The notes under the pieces: generated by a model | Seen by the model: only the letters and a program-made list of their open reading frames with translations | Database searches by the model: none | Told to the model about the DNA's origin: nothing | Position numbers and translations under genes: made by a program | From: DATDEW01 sp046590205 | GTDB lineage: Bacteria; Bacteroidota; Ignavibacteria; Palsa-1295 | Direction of reading: 5' to 3' | DNA length: 53,019 bases | NCBI GenBank assembly: GCA_046590205.1 | Contig: JBKJTT010000098.1 | Span: forward strand, 1-53,019 | Shown: one piece after another, positions 37,101 to 44,540 of the stretch | Numbering within the stretch: position 1 is the first letter of the stretch | Layout: each line of letters begins with the position of its first letter

Positions 37101-38432
37101 GATTGGAATGGCACACGATTTAACTTCACGCAAACCAATTTTAGTTTGAATGGCGCGCTGCAGGGTTCAGGATCAGGCATTACAAATCTACTTGCCGGGA
37201 ATATCTTTCATAAAGAAAACGATGCGAATGGTCCTTCGCAGGCATATCAACTTGGTCTAATAACTGATCCGCATGGACGTTTGCTCTTTAAGTTCAGACC
37301 GCGATTCCCGTTTATAGATTTTGAAGTGCGTCATGGAGATCGCGCGGCAAGCCCATCGCAGAGAAGTATTGATATTACTGATGTTTTTACTCAGAAAAAT
37401 ACATTTGAGCTTTCAACGAGTCGTCCGCTCTGGGCAGGGGCACAAATTAGTTTGAATTGGAAAACAGAGTTCACGTACGATGAACGTAACAGTCTTCGAA
37501 TAGATAAAGATGGAAAAGTTACAGAGCTATCGGTTACAAAGATTGGTGATGTAAGTAGGACATTCCTTTCAATACCCCCGCTTCCGTTTTTAGATATATC
37601 ACAAAGCAGTATAAAACGGGTGGGTGAAAAATGGGAAGAGAAAAGTTCTGCTGCAGGTTATACTACTAACGCAGAACGTGACACAATGCCTCAAGCTTTA
37701 CGCAATCAACTTCAATCAGAGAGTTTTCTCGAAGGGTTTGAAACACTCCCGTTATTCCGCGGTGCTTTGCGGGAGTTCTTACCTCGGCTCAACTATACCT
37801 TCTCGTGGTCTGGTCTTGAAAAATTGCCGATATTTAGTTTTGTTGACAGGGTATCACTTCGACATGCGTACAATGGTAACTATCGCCGGACTCACCGACT
37901 CGACCCTAACGAGACGGAGCAGCTTACAACGCTGCAAACGGTGACATACGGCTTCCGTCCACTTGTTGCATTTGATATGAATTGGGATAAGATACTTGGC
38001 GGTAGAATGACCGGTACATTAAATTATGATACCCAAACTGAATGGGCGGCTGACTATTCTTCAAACCGTATCACTCGGCGCTTCTCATCTACCTTCGGAA
38101 TAAATATAAACTTTCAGAAAGAAGGCTTGAAATTCCCGCTCTTCGGACTCAACTTAAAAAACACGTTTGGTGCATCACTTTTGGTATCACAAACGGTTTC
38201 GAGCGATATATTCTACCAGTTCAATACAATCAGCACATTACCTGATGGAACTGGTAACGGTGGAATAACAAAGTTGACGATTGAGCCGCGAGTCTCTTAT
38301 GATCTTAGCCAAAAATTAACTATCGAAGGATTCTTCCGATACGAGCGGACAATACCAGCGGCAACTGGCTTGCTTGTACCCCCAACACGACTTATCCTCG
38401 CCGGTTTTGACATCAGACTTAAGATATTCTAA
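31170..38432 (+). CDS. sprA: SprA/Sov-type T9SS outer-membrane translocon
   Basis: SprA is the very large outer-membrane barrel through which T9SS cargo crosses. The 2420-residue length and many motifs fit the family, including SYMELLDTNQYKVEYKTGVL (about residues 480-500), YIDDFESGKTNYPLS (about 880-895), the Asp/Asn-rich calcium-loop-like stretch DKNNNGRYDPDEDVG (about 1050), and a long beta-rich C-terminal half ending GFDIRLKIF. Translation must begin at TTG 31170, because a TAG stop lies one codon upstream and no ATG or GTG precedes the export signal. The N-terminus has a good lipobox, FLVSC at Cys36, then a Thr/Pro linker. A low-complexity insertion lies at about 1847-1967. It is followed by a foldase gene 117 bases downstream. 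Confidence 0.93.
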   Translation: MRRKKIIAVLNLLTSGLRRGASLYLPILFVAFLVSCSGLKKSTTTTPPPPQDTTKKERSDAVKAIDSASAAIEGTVSDINKGIEDVNSTIDKTVEDVTDFFGSFIPGLKRKDSIMVVPPKPDKGPAVTLDPPSSGGFVSTPIERTVTFDSLGNAILSDDFLGSPTNIPLTQTLDEYLVSRMEYNLSAGLSDVAANKPIDFSQNSSTPGGASDPNKTGGEGIFSDYGSIDIPIPPSIVPTIFGKPSINLRVNGDVAIHLAYRDNKFLATSGALFSGSESGLDFRQEVNMSLSGSVGDKIKINTDFASLRQFSFENLFKLSYQGFPDEIIQSIEAGNVSLTTPSKYIGIQSALFGFKMVNRFGPMYLTAVAAQKKGERQTKQFGGGPGSNAGQEYIIYPANYRRNSFFLDTSFIPLYERFYSTIPTDNNLPDVVTNGTVQVWRSTAKENPKRVDVVAWYSLPPTIPGQDYVGFDTNPTNKSPEEVSFSYMELLDTNQYKVEYKTGVLTLYQEPSDQQVIAVSYKTPNGRQYGEQTSGKSKYILKLIKPESIFQNSQYTPWANILKNTYYVGATNIDETGFSSRIVYTFPTGQVYEYVRSAEGQDKTISVTGLDRYNNSNPGSRTPDGAVDMIPNNTILDKRNGTLTFPYLEPFGQRILNYHNEQFRKNRDYKRDSTFYFPELYVNGQDFFQRNLTKNSKISINVKYAGGTSSQLQLNAFNIVEGSVRVTAGGKQLQEGVDYRVDINGGTVTLLRPDIASLGPINVDYDQHDFFTTNTKTLLGLRAELPILNRGGLGFSLMNYSMSVQSLKTRQGEEPFSNWVMGADATYSFPTNSITNALNALPIFNLKDKSEITAKFDFALSLPNPNTKESPMEIDNGKSIAYIDDFESGKTNYPLSMTYGRWVHASQPDSVPKYLGLDRDQINQRKSKMWWYERSVQDVRITDIKPNRSTSQPNQTAQVLDVLYDPLNFNAAYNPNPAGAGEASLENRWAGMMQWNQGLNVIANNTEAIEFWVKVEDNGGNNDVILHFDMGKISEDIIPNGVLQTEDKNNNGRYDPDEDVGLDTIINQIEQDSIIGAANPNDPNNDNYNYDRTNNPNNYDFINGTEGNRDDRSSGLRPDTEDLDGNSSLGVANSYFQYDIPLNQNNNPYIVGISPAGWLQFRVPIAKYTKTVGNPSRSFSNIEYYRIWLTGLSSRYHIRFHEITLVGSQWSKVKPVDSVGIAVAEDSIFEINYVNIEENAGAPAFYTPPPGAERDRLAGQSTLVYGNEQSINLSVSCLPQGESRSAVRVFPAPHDLFNYRSMAVWAHGDSAARETLVTPQDTFNTIWVTLRIGSDNFNYYEYRRPLVRGWQNMILDFGVLSSLKATKLRYEDIVMQPANDGVVGSTYRVVGSPSVTNSPYISIGLENQTINDCLKTDVWFDELRLLEGNDQIDYAVNGLIQAKLAEFGTVSATFLNERADFHRVDERFSLTRARNFGWALTGEFGLQKILPSWLERGTVFPLTLSHSESIITPKYLPNTDVEIESAANSIQQSADAGLIPQSIAQQRIDSLRVTNETLTVRNSIAATGVKFTFPGTFFMLPLFVNQLKYGFGYGEEFNRSYQYEYNRSWAWTASIVYELNNIPKANVSLLKWIPAETFSIGRYSNYAINFLPSRFNTGVSMTRGRKHWIDRLSTLQYPINATAEDSIIVLNSRQATINRTFTADRGFGFTWKLSENGLLSPQIDFNMQVTSNMGYLETITDDHKKTNYYDTVYRRQREFNDMLGDIFFTGGALAKLGEDFQTIQKFKLTTNPRLPWLFWVDKYIRPLFSYNVDYRWINSQTGLQNAKTSSWTNIISTGIELNLRPLGLDIFGNDAAPKRAGAGVSVVDGVTPPDGSFDGDTRVAGRPRVRRIGDAVPNNNQSFLDTLMGGSSQVSSEADTGKGRTAGIGTGGERTDYSMSDTLLVPIAPPDAPTVAAGEPETDLGDILKAAVHKPFFDWNGTRFNFTQTNFSLNGALQGSGSGITNLLAGNIFHKENDANGPSQAYQLGLITDPHGRLLFKFRPRFPFIDFEVRHGDRAASPSQRSIDITDVFTQKNTFELSTSRPLWAGAQISLNWKTEFTYDERNSLRIDKDGKVTELSVTKIGDVSRTFLSIPPLPFLDISQSSIKRVGEKWEEKSSAAGYTTNAERDTMPQALRNQLQSESFLEGFETLPLFRGALREFLPRLNYTFSWSGLEKLPIFSFVDRVSLRHAYNGNYRRTHRLDPNETEQLTTLQTVTYGFRPLVAFDMNWDKILGGRMTGTLNYDTQTEWAADYSSNRITRRFSSTFGININFQKEGLKFPLFGLNLKNTFGASLLVSQTVSSDIFYQFNTISTLPDGTGNGGITKLTIEPRVSYDLSQKLTIEGFFRYERTIPAATGLLVPPTRLILAGFDIRLKIF

Positions 38433-38549
38433 GCAATTCAGGACTGGAAGCCCCATAAAAGCCCATTTTTGGAACTACTTTCGGTATTTATTTGATAATA
38501 ATTGGCTTTAGTAGGTAGTTTTCACAAGTAACCAAGGTTTTACCAAATT

Positions 38550-40670
38550 ATGGCAGTTCTCGAAAAATTACGTCAACGTTCAGGCACGATTTTTATTGGT
38601 CTTATCGTCGCATTTTTATTGATGATCGTCTTTGAATGGGGCGCGCAAGGTGATTTCTTTAATGCAGGTCGTCGTACCGGTGATGAAATCGGTGTGGTCA
38701 ACGGTTATAAAATTCCTTCATCGGAATATGATCAGATTTTTCAGCAGCTTCGTGAGCAAAAACTTACCGAAACAAAAAAGAAGACACTCACAGACGAAGA
38801 AGAAAATGAAGTGCGTGACTTGGCATGGGATCAGGTCGTTGTCAATAAACTCATAGAGCAAAAAATTGATGCATATGGTATTAGCGTGACAGATCAGGAA
38901 GTACGCGATCTGGTTTACTATAATCCGCCTGAGTTTCTCAAACGTGGCTTTATTGACTCAACAGGCCGTTTTATGCAACAGGAGTATTTTCAGGCAGTTC
39001 GTGATCCGCGCAATGATACGATCATTGCAGGATACATCAAACCATTGCGCGATGAAATGCGCCGCATCAAACTTCAAGGATATATCCAAGCATTGAGCCG
39101 AGTAACAAACTCGGAAATGTGGGAGCGTTTCGATGTACAAAACTCTAAGGCAGTTGCACAGGTAGTGATGATACGCCCCACCGGTGATGAAAGCCAATTC
39201 CTCTCTCAAGTATCTGATGATGAAGTGAAAAAATACTACGATTCACATCAGCATGAATTTAAACGCGAAGAAGCAAAAAAAATAAAGTTTGTTCTCTTTC
39301 GTGAGCAGCCAACTGCGAAAGACTCAGCACAATTTGCAGACCGAATTGCAACTCTTCGTAAGCGCTGGTCTGCACTGCCGATCACCGAGCCCGATAGTAT
39401 TGTTGCAGAACTTGCCGCAGATTATTCGGATGAACCTTACGCGGGAGTAAATCCATTCGACCTTGCTCAACAACGCGGAGTATCAAACGCTTCAGATCTA
39501 TTAAAATCAAATGTTGGAGATGTGATTGTACTCCCTGGACCGGGAATCTTCAATGTAGTAAAAGTATATTCACTGCTTGATACCGGTGCTATCTACTTTC
39601 ATTCTCGTCATATTCTAATTAAAAAAGAAAAGGGCATGAACGTTGATAGCGCAAAAGCAATGGTTAATCAACTCTACGCGCAACTTCAATCGGGTGCTGA
39701 CTTTGCAGACCTTGCACGTAAATTCTCTACAGATGGTTCTGCACAAGCCGGTGGTGATCTGGGCTGGGTGAAAGAGAAGATGTTCGTGCCGGAATTTGAA
39801 AAAGTTGCGCTGAGTGCACCATTGGGGAAGGTTCAAGCACCAACCGAAACACAGTTTGGATTCCATATCATAGAAGTACTTGAACGCACACGTAAAGCAA
39901 TCAATGCTGGTGTTATACCAGTTGTAGTACGCTCAAGTTCGCAGACAACTCGTCTGATTGATCAACAAGCACGTCTCTTCCGCGAAAAAGCATCAAACGA
40001 TGGTTTTGACATCGCCGCAAAAGAGATGAATCTCCGTGTGATTGCAGATGTTCCTCCTGTGACCAAACAAGCACAGCCACTCTTTAACAGTAAGTCATTT
40101 GTCAATTATATTCTTGAGTTATCCAATGGGGAGATAACCGAACCTGTCAAATTACCATCGGTAAAAGGCACAGTTGTCGCTCAAGTAACCGAAACAATTG
40201 CTAAAGGTGTAGCCACACTTGAGGGGGATGTAACACAATCTATTAAATCCCGCCTCGCTCGCAAAAAACTTGTTGAGTCATTAGGGGCTAAAGCAAAAGA
40301 ACTTCGTGCATTAGTCGGTGCTGGTGAGGGCGTAGAGAAGATAGCAGCATACGATACGAACTTTGCCCCAAAGCTCTTGACATTTGGTCCTGCTGAGTCA
40401 GTTGCCGGTCTTGGGACTGAGTATGCAGTTAATACGGCTGCTTATAAATTAAAACCGGGTGAGGTCAGTCAGCCAATCAAAGGTGAGAATGGGTACTACA
40501 TTGTGCAACTTATTGCCCTCAACCCTGCATCCAAGCAAGCACTTGAAGCACAAAGAGCGCAATTCTATCAAAACTTAAATCAAGAAAAACAGCAAAGATT
40601 CTTTTCAGAGTGGTTTGAGAAGATGAAAAACGATGCAGATATCATTGACTATAGGACTCGAATGAGATAA
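38550..40670 (+). CDS. PpiD/SurA-like membrane-anchored peptidyl-prolyl isomerase
   Basis: A 706-residue periplasmic folding factor. A single N-terminal helix (TIFIGLIVAFLLMIVFEWG, about residues 13-31) anchors it in the inner membrane, as in PpiD. A SurA-N-type chaperone domain follows (about 35-190). A parvulin PPIC domain sits at about 350-450 (SRHILIKKEKG, GADFADLARKFSTDGSA, GGDLGWVKEKMFVPEFE, TQFGFHIIEVLE). A second, degenerate parvulin-like segment is near the C-terminus (AAYKLKPGEVSQPIKGENGY). It assists outer-membrane protein folding; helping the neighbouring giant barrel SprA is a reasonable inference from position. A terminator follows. Confidence 0.9.
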   Translation: MAVLEKLRQRSGTIFIGLIVAFLLMIVFEWGAQGDFFNAGRRTGDEIGVVNGYKIPSSEYDQIFQQLREQKLTETKKKTLTDEEENEVRDLAWDQVVVNKLIEQKIDAYGISVTDQEVRDLVYYNPPEFLKRGFIDSTGRFMQQEYFQAVRDPRNDTIIAGYIKPLRDEMRRIKLQGYIQALSRVTNSEMWERFDVQNSKAVAQVVMIRPTGDESQFLSQVSDDEVKKYYDSHQHEFKREEAKKIKFVLFREQPTAKDSAQFADRIATLRKRWSALPITEPDSIVAELAADYSDEPYAGVNPFDLAQQRGVSNASDLLKSNVGDVIVLPGPGIFNVVKVYSLLDTGAIYFHSRHILIKKEKGMNVDSAKAMVNQLYAQLQSGADFADLARKFSTDGSAQAGGDLGWVKEKMFVPEFEKVALSAPLGKVQAPTETQFGFHIIEVLERTRKAINAGVIPVVVRSSSQTTRLIDQQARLFREKASNDGFDIAAKEMNLRVIADVPPVTKQAQPLFNSKSFVNYILELSNGEITEPVKLPSVKGTVVAQVTETIAKGVATLEGDVTQSIKSRLARKKLVESLGAKAKELRALVGAGEGVEKIAAYDTNFAPKLLTFGPAESVAGLGTEYAVNTAAYKLKPGEVSQPIKGENGYYIVQLIALNPASKQALEAQRAQFYQNLNQEKQQRFFSEWFEKMKNDADIIDYRTRMR

Positions 40671-40692
40671 GCAGTTTATTTATTTTTTTCTT

Positions 40693-40721
40693 AAAAGGTC
40701 AGAGTAACATTCTGACCTTTT
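40693..40721. terminator. bidirectional terminator between foldase gene and glmS
   Basis: AAAAGGTCAGA pairs with TCTGACCTTTT around a seven-base loop, with T residues continuing after it on the plus strand and A-rich/T-rich flanks usable on the minus strand. It ends at the glmS stop codon. Confidence 0.88.
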
Positions 40722-42590
40722 TTATTCAACCGTAACCGATTTTGCAAGGTTACGTGGTTGGTCAACATTTGTACCACGTGCTACGGCCATGTAATAGGAG
40801 AGAAGCTGTAAGGGAATTACCGATAAAATCGGTACAAGTATCGGATGAGTAGTTGGAATGTAAATCACCTTCTCTGCAAGCTGATGAATATCCTTATCTC
40901 CTTCGCTCGCTATTGCGATGAGTCTTCCGCCGCGAGCACGAACTTCCTGAATGTTTGAGATGACCTTCTCATAGACATCATCCTTTGGTGCAATTACTAC
41001 AACAGGCATATTCTCATCTATGAGTGCGATTGGTCCATGTTTCATTTCTGCGGCAGGATAACCCTCCGCATGAATATAGGAGATTTCCTTGAGCTTCAAG
41101 GCGCCTTCAAGAGCTACCGGATAGTTATAGCCGCGCCCAAGGTAAAGGAAGTGATCTGCGTCGCTAAAAGAATCTACTATCTCTTTTACAGTTTCTTCGC
41201 ATGAAGTAACGATGCTCTGAACTTGATCGGGAAGGGCAATGAGCTGATGTATCAACGCCTTCCCGTCAACTACGGATAAGCCCTTCATTCTCCCCAACAT
41301 TATTGCAAGAAGAGCGAAGACAGTCACTTGTGAAGTAAATGCCTTTGTCGAGGCAACGCCTATTTCCGGACCGGCATGAATATAGACACCACCGTCAGAT
41401 TCACGAGCTATCGTTGAGCCAACAACATTTACGATGCCGAGCGCTAATGCCCCTTTGCGTTTGCCTTCTTTCATTGCCGCAAGGGTATCAGCCGTTTCGC
41501 CTGATTGACTTATGACGAACATAACATCACCCTCATTTACAACCGGGTTGCGGTACCTGAATTCACTTGCATATTCAATATCTACCGGAATTTGAGCGAA
41601 CTGCTCAAGCATGTATTTGCCGATGAGTCCGGCATGGTAGCTCGTGCCACACGCGGTAATAATAATGCGCTTTGCTTTGCGGAGGGCAGGGAGGTGGTTA
41701 CGGAGTCCACCGAGTATGATAGAACCTTCGTCTTCGATGATGCGTCCGCGCATTGCATCCTTGACGGTAGCAGATTGCTCATGGATCTCCTTGAGCATAA
41801 AATGTTCGTATCCGCCTTTCTCTATCTCCGCTAAATCAAAGGTGATAGACTCTGGTGTTCGAGTGACTTCTATATCAGCGATAGTGCGAATATTGACGGC
41901 TGATCGTGTAATAGTCGCTATTTCATTGTCAGCAAGATAAATGACATTGCGTGTATGTGCAACTAGTGCTGCGGCATCGGAAGCGACGAAATTCTCATTA
42001 TCTCCAATACCTATTACAATAGGTGATCCCTTGCGGGCACAGACTATTTCGTCTGGGGAATCCTCGGCGACAACACAAACACCATACGCGCCGACAACCT
42101 CATTGAGTGCAAGGCGAACAGCCTCAGTGAGCGACATCACTTTCTTATAAAACTCACCAACAAGATGTGCAAGAACTTCCGTATCCGTTTGGCTCTCAAA
42201 AGTATGTCCAAGCTGGGTCAGTCGTTCTTTAATGACACTATAATTCTCAATAATACCGTTATGGATGAGCGCAATCTTGTGGGATTGGTCGGAATGCGGA
42301 TGGCTATTCACATCGCTCGGCGCTCCGTGCGTAGCCCAACGGGTATGACCGATACCGATGTTCGGAGTGAATGGAAACCCCTTGAGGAGTTCATCAAGCT
42401 CGGCAACTTTGCCTTTTTTCTTCTTGATGATAAGTTCTTTTGCCTTTGGAGCAGATGAGCCGTTGGTAGAAACAGACTCAAGTATGGCAACGCCTGCCGA
42501 GTCATAGCCGCGATACTCAAGTCGCTTCAGACCGGAAAGAATGATGGGGAGGGCGTTCTGCTGCCCGATATATCCTACGATTCCGCACAT
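40722..42590 (-). CDS. glmS: glutamine-fructose-6-phosphate aminotransferase (isomerizing)
   Basis: GlmS makes glucosamine-6-phosphate from fructose-6-phosphate and glutamine, feeding peptidoglycan and LPS. The N-terminal class II glutaminase domain starts MCGIVGYIG, with Cys2 as the nucleophile once Met1 is removed, and shows HTRWATHGAPSDVNSHPH. Two SIS sugar-isomerase domains follow (ACGTSYHAGLIGKYMLE and ISQSGETADT, then LGRGYNYPVALEGALKLKEI). The tail LAKSVTVE is universal. The exact need for Met-Cys fixes the start at 42590 and rules out the ten extra upstream codons. The length is 622 residues. No glmS ribozyme-like structure was recognised in the 80-base upstream spacer. Confidence 0.98.
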   Translation of the reverse strand: MCGIVGYIGQQNALPIILSGLKRLEYRGYDSAGVAILESVSTNGSSAPKAKELIIKKKKGKVAELDELLKGFPFTPNIGIGHTRWATHGAPSDVNSHPHSDQSHKIALIHNGIIENYSVIKERLTQLGHTFESQTDTEVLAHLVGEFYKKVMSLTEAVRLALNEVVGAYGVCVVAEDSPDEIVCARKGSPIVIGIGDNENFVASDAAALVAHTRNVIYLADNEIATITRSAVNIRTIADIEVTRTPESITFDLAEIEKGGYEHFMLKEIHEQSATVKDAMRGRIIEDEGSIILGGLRNHLPALRKAKRIIITACGTSYHAGLIGKYMLEQFAQIPVDIEYASEFRYRNPVVNEGDVMFVISQSGETADTLAAMKEGKRKGALALGIVNVVGSTIARESDGGVYIHAGPEIGVASTKAFTSQVTVFALLAIMLGRMKGLSVVDGKALIHQLIALPDQVQSIVTSCEETVKEIVDSFSDADHFLYLGRGYNYPVALEGALKLKEISYIHAEGYPAAEMKHGPIALIDENMPVVVIAPKDDVYEKVISNIQEVRARGGRLIAIASEGDKDIHQLAEKVIYIPTTHPILVPILSVIPLQLLSYYMAVARGTNVDQPRNLAKSVTVE

Positions 42591-42670
42591 ATTTTTCTTA
42601 CAGGAAAAAAATAAAAACAAAGTTTTGTACGTTCTGTTACACTGAATGTTTTAGTCAATAATTCATACCA

Positions 42671-43426
42671 TTGCGAGTAGCACTACTAATAGAATATGAC
42701 GGCAAAGACTTTTCCGGTTGGCAGGTTCAACCTGGAGAGCGGACTGTGCAAGGCGAACTGGAAGCTGCCTTTAGGAAGGTTGTTCGTAATGAGTCGCCTA
42801 TCCTTGGCTCTGGACGTACTGATACCGGCGTACATAGCTCCAGCATGGTCGCACACATAGACCTTGACGAAGAGTGGAAGGATGACCTCTATCAGCTTCA
42901 ACACAGTATTAATGGCGTAACGGGCTATGATGTTGTGCTCAAGGATATGCGTGTTGTCCCTGATGATTTCCATGCGCGCTTCTCCGCAATCTCACGCGAA
43001 TACATATATACAATGCTTCACGGAAAGACAGCAATTTACCGTGATCTAGTTTGGCAAGTGTGGGGGGAGATAGATTTTGAGTCGATGCAGCTAGCTGCAG
43101 GGGAGCTTGATGGCAAGATGGACTTTACCTCTTATAGCAAACAGACCGATGCGGTCAAAGACTACTTCTGCACAATAATGAAGAGTCAGTGGGAGAGGGA
43201 AGAGGAGAAACTACTTTACACGATAAAGGCAAATAGGTTTGTGCGCGGAATGGTCAGAGCTATCGTTGGCTCAATGCTTGAAGTTGGGAAGGGACGACTG
43301 CCTCTTGCAGACTTTAAAGAACTGCTCATAAATCCTCAAGAATTTGAACGCGCTAAGTACATCGCCCCTGCTCATGGACTTATCCTGCGACGAGTTGAAT
43401 ACCCTCCTGAATTTAATCTATGGTAA
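42671..43426 (+). CDS. truA: tRNA pseudouridine(38-40) synthase
   Basis: TruA converts uridines 38-40 in the anticodon stem-loop to pseudouridine. The 251-residue protein begins RVALLIEYDGKDFSGWQVQ, and GSGRTDTGVHSSSMVAH holds the catalytic Asp51. FVRGMVRAIVGSMLEVGKG is the usual C-terminal signature. It starts with TTG at 42671, as the family N-terminus begins right there and no ATG is in range. It is divergent from glmS, and the next gene starts 49 bases downstream. Confidence 0.95.
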   Translation: MRVALLIEYDGKDFSGWQVQPGERTVQGELEAAFRKVVRNESPILGSGRTDTGVHSSSMVAHIDLDEEWKDDLYQLQHSINGVTGYDVVLKDMRVVPDDFHARFSAISREYIYTMLHGKTAIYRDLVWQVWGEIDFESMQLAAGELDGKMDFTSYSKQTDAVKDYFCTIMKSQWEREEEKLLYTIKANRFVRGMVRAIVGSMLEVGKGRLPLADFKELLINPQEFERAKYIAPAHGLILRRVEYPPEFNLW

Positions 43427-43475
43427 AAATCAGTACCTTGTTGACAAAAACCAATTTGTTGGTGTTGTAACTTAC

Positions 43476-44498
43476 GTGAAGCAACAGCTTTCAGGCATTG
43501 TACTCTTCCTCCTACTCGTTTCTGTCTCGCGCGGACAGGAGGTAGGTACGTATGCCGGTGAATTTCTCCAGCTTGGTACAGGCGCTCGCTCGCTTGCTCT
43601 CGGAGGGGCGGCTATTGCATATATTGACGATGCAAGTGTCGGATACTGGAATCCTGCTTCAGCAGCATATATCAACTATCCAACAGTTACTGCCATGCAC
43701 GAGGCAAGATTCGATAACACGGTAGTCTATGACTTTGCAGCATTCGCAGCACCGATTGGCAAAGAATACGGCTTCGCATTTTCAGTGCTTCATATTGGTA
43801 TTTCTGATATTAAAGATACACGCTCGGCTTTCATCGATAGAAATAACAATGCCATTTTTGATGGGGATGATTATCTTGACTACTCAAAAGTGTCAAGCTT
43901 CGGCAACTATGATTGGGGATTTATGGTCAGCATTGGAAAGCAGAAAGACTCGACACTTTCATACGGAGCTACTGCAAAGCTCATCCTTCGTAAACTTGAC
44001 CCAACAAACAAAGCAACAGGGATTGGTTTTGATGCAGGTATAAGATACAGGATTACACCGAATGCAACAATTGCGCTTGTTGCACAGGACATAACGACGA
44101 CATTCCTCTCCTATTCATCTGGTACAAAAGAACTCATCTCGCCAACACTGAAAATCGGCGGTGCATATAACTGGGCTGTTTTTGATGAGGAAGATCATCA
44201 GCTTATGCCGGTACTTGATATTGATATGCGTTTTGAGTCAAGAGGAAAGTCATCGCAGATTGCTCTCGGACCAATAAGTCTTGATACACATTTTGGGCTT
44301 GAGTACCGATATAAAGATATTATCTCTGTTCGAGGTGGATATAATGACCTCAATATGTTCAGCGTCGGTGCAGGACTGAACTTACCGAAGCTTTCTTTCG
44401 ATTATGCCTTCATGAGTTTCAATGGTCAAGAGCAGCTTGGAAATACTCACCGCATTAGTTTCTCGCTTCGCCTTGAACAAGATAAGTGGAAACGATAA
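43476..44498 (+). CDS. PorV/PorQ family outer-membrane protein
   Basis: A 340-residue beta-barrel precursor. A signal peptide at residues 1-19 (KQQLSGIVLFLLLVSVSRGQ) is followed by GTGARSLALGGAAIAYIDDASVGYWNPA, split here only as reference; the core LGTGARSLALGGA and YWNPASAAY are the family hallmark. Strands run to the end (HRISFSLRLEQDKWKR). PorV shuttles T9SS cargo from SprA to the surface attachment complex, and PorQ has a related role. FCB genomes often carry several paralogues, so the exact role is open. The frame extends back to an ATG inside truA, but the signal peptide points to GTG 43476. The C-terminus is not the usual terminal Phe. Confidence 0.82.
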   Translation: MKQQLSGIVLFLLLVSVSRGQEVGTYAGEFLQLGTGARSLALGGAAIAYIDDASVGYWNPASAAYINYPTVTAMHEARFDNTVVYDFAAFAAPIGKEYGFAFSVLHIGISDIKDTRSAFIDRNNNAIFDGDDYLDYSKVSSFGNYDWGFMVSIGKQKDSTLSYGATAKLILRKLDPTNKATGIGFDAGIRYRITPNATIALVAQDITTTFLSYSSGTKELISPTLKIGGAYNWAVFDEEDHQLMPVLDIDMRFESRGKSSQIALGPISLDTHFGLEYRYKDIISVRGGYNDLNMFSVGAGLNLPKLSFDYAFMSFNGQEQLGNTHRISFSLRLEQDKWKR

Positions 44499-44540
44499 CG
44501 AAATGGAACATCATCATAGGTTGCCATCGTTTAGCTATAG

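Noticed and set aside
42591..42670. glmS ribozyme upstream of glmS
   Set aside because: The spacer is only 80 bases, A/T-rich, shared with the divergent truA gene, and shows none of the ribozyme's core structure.
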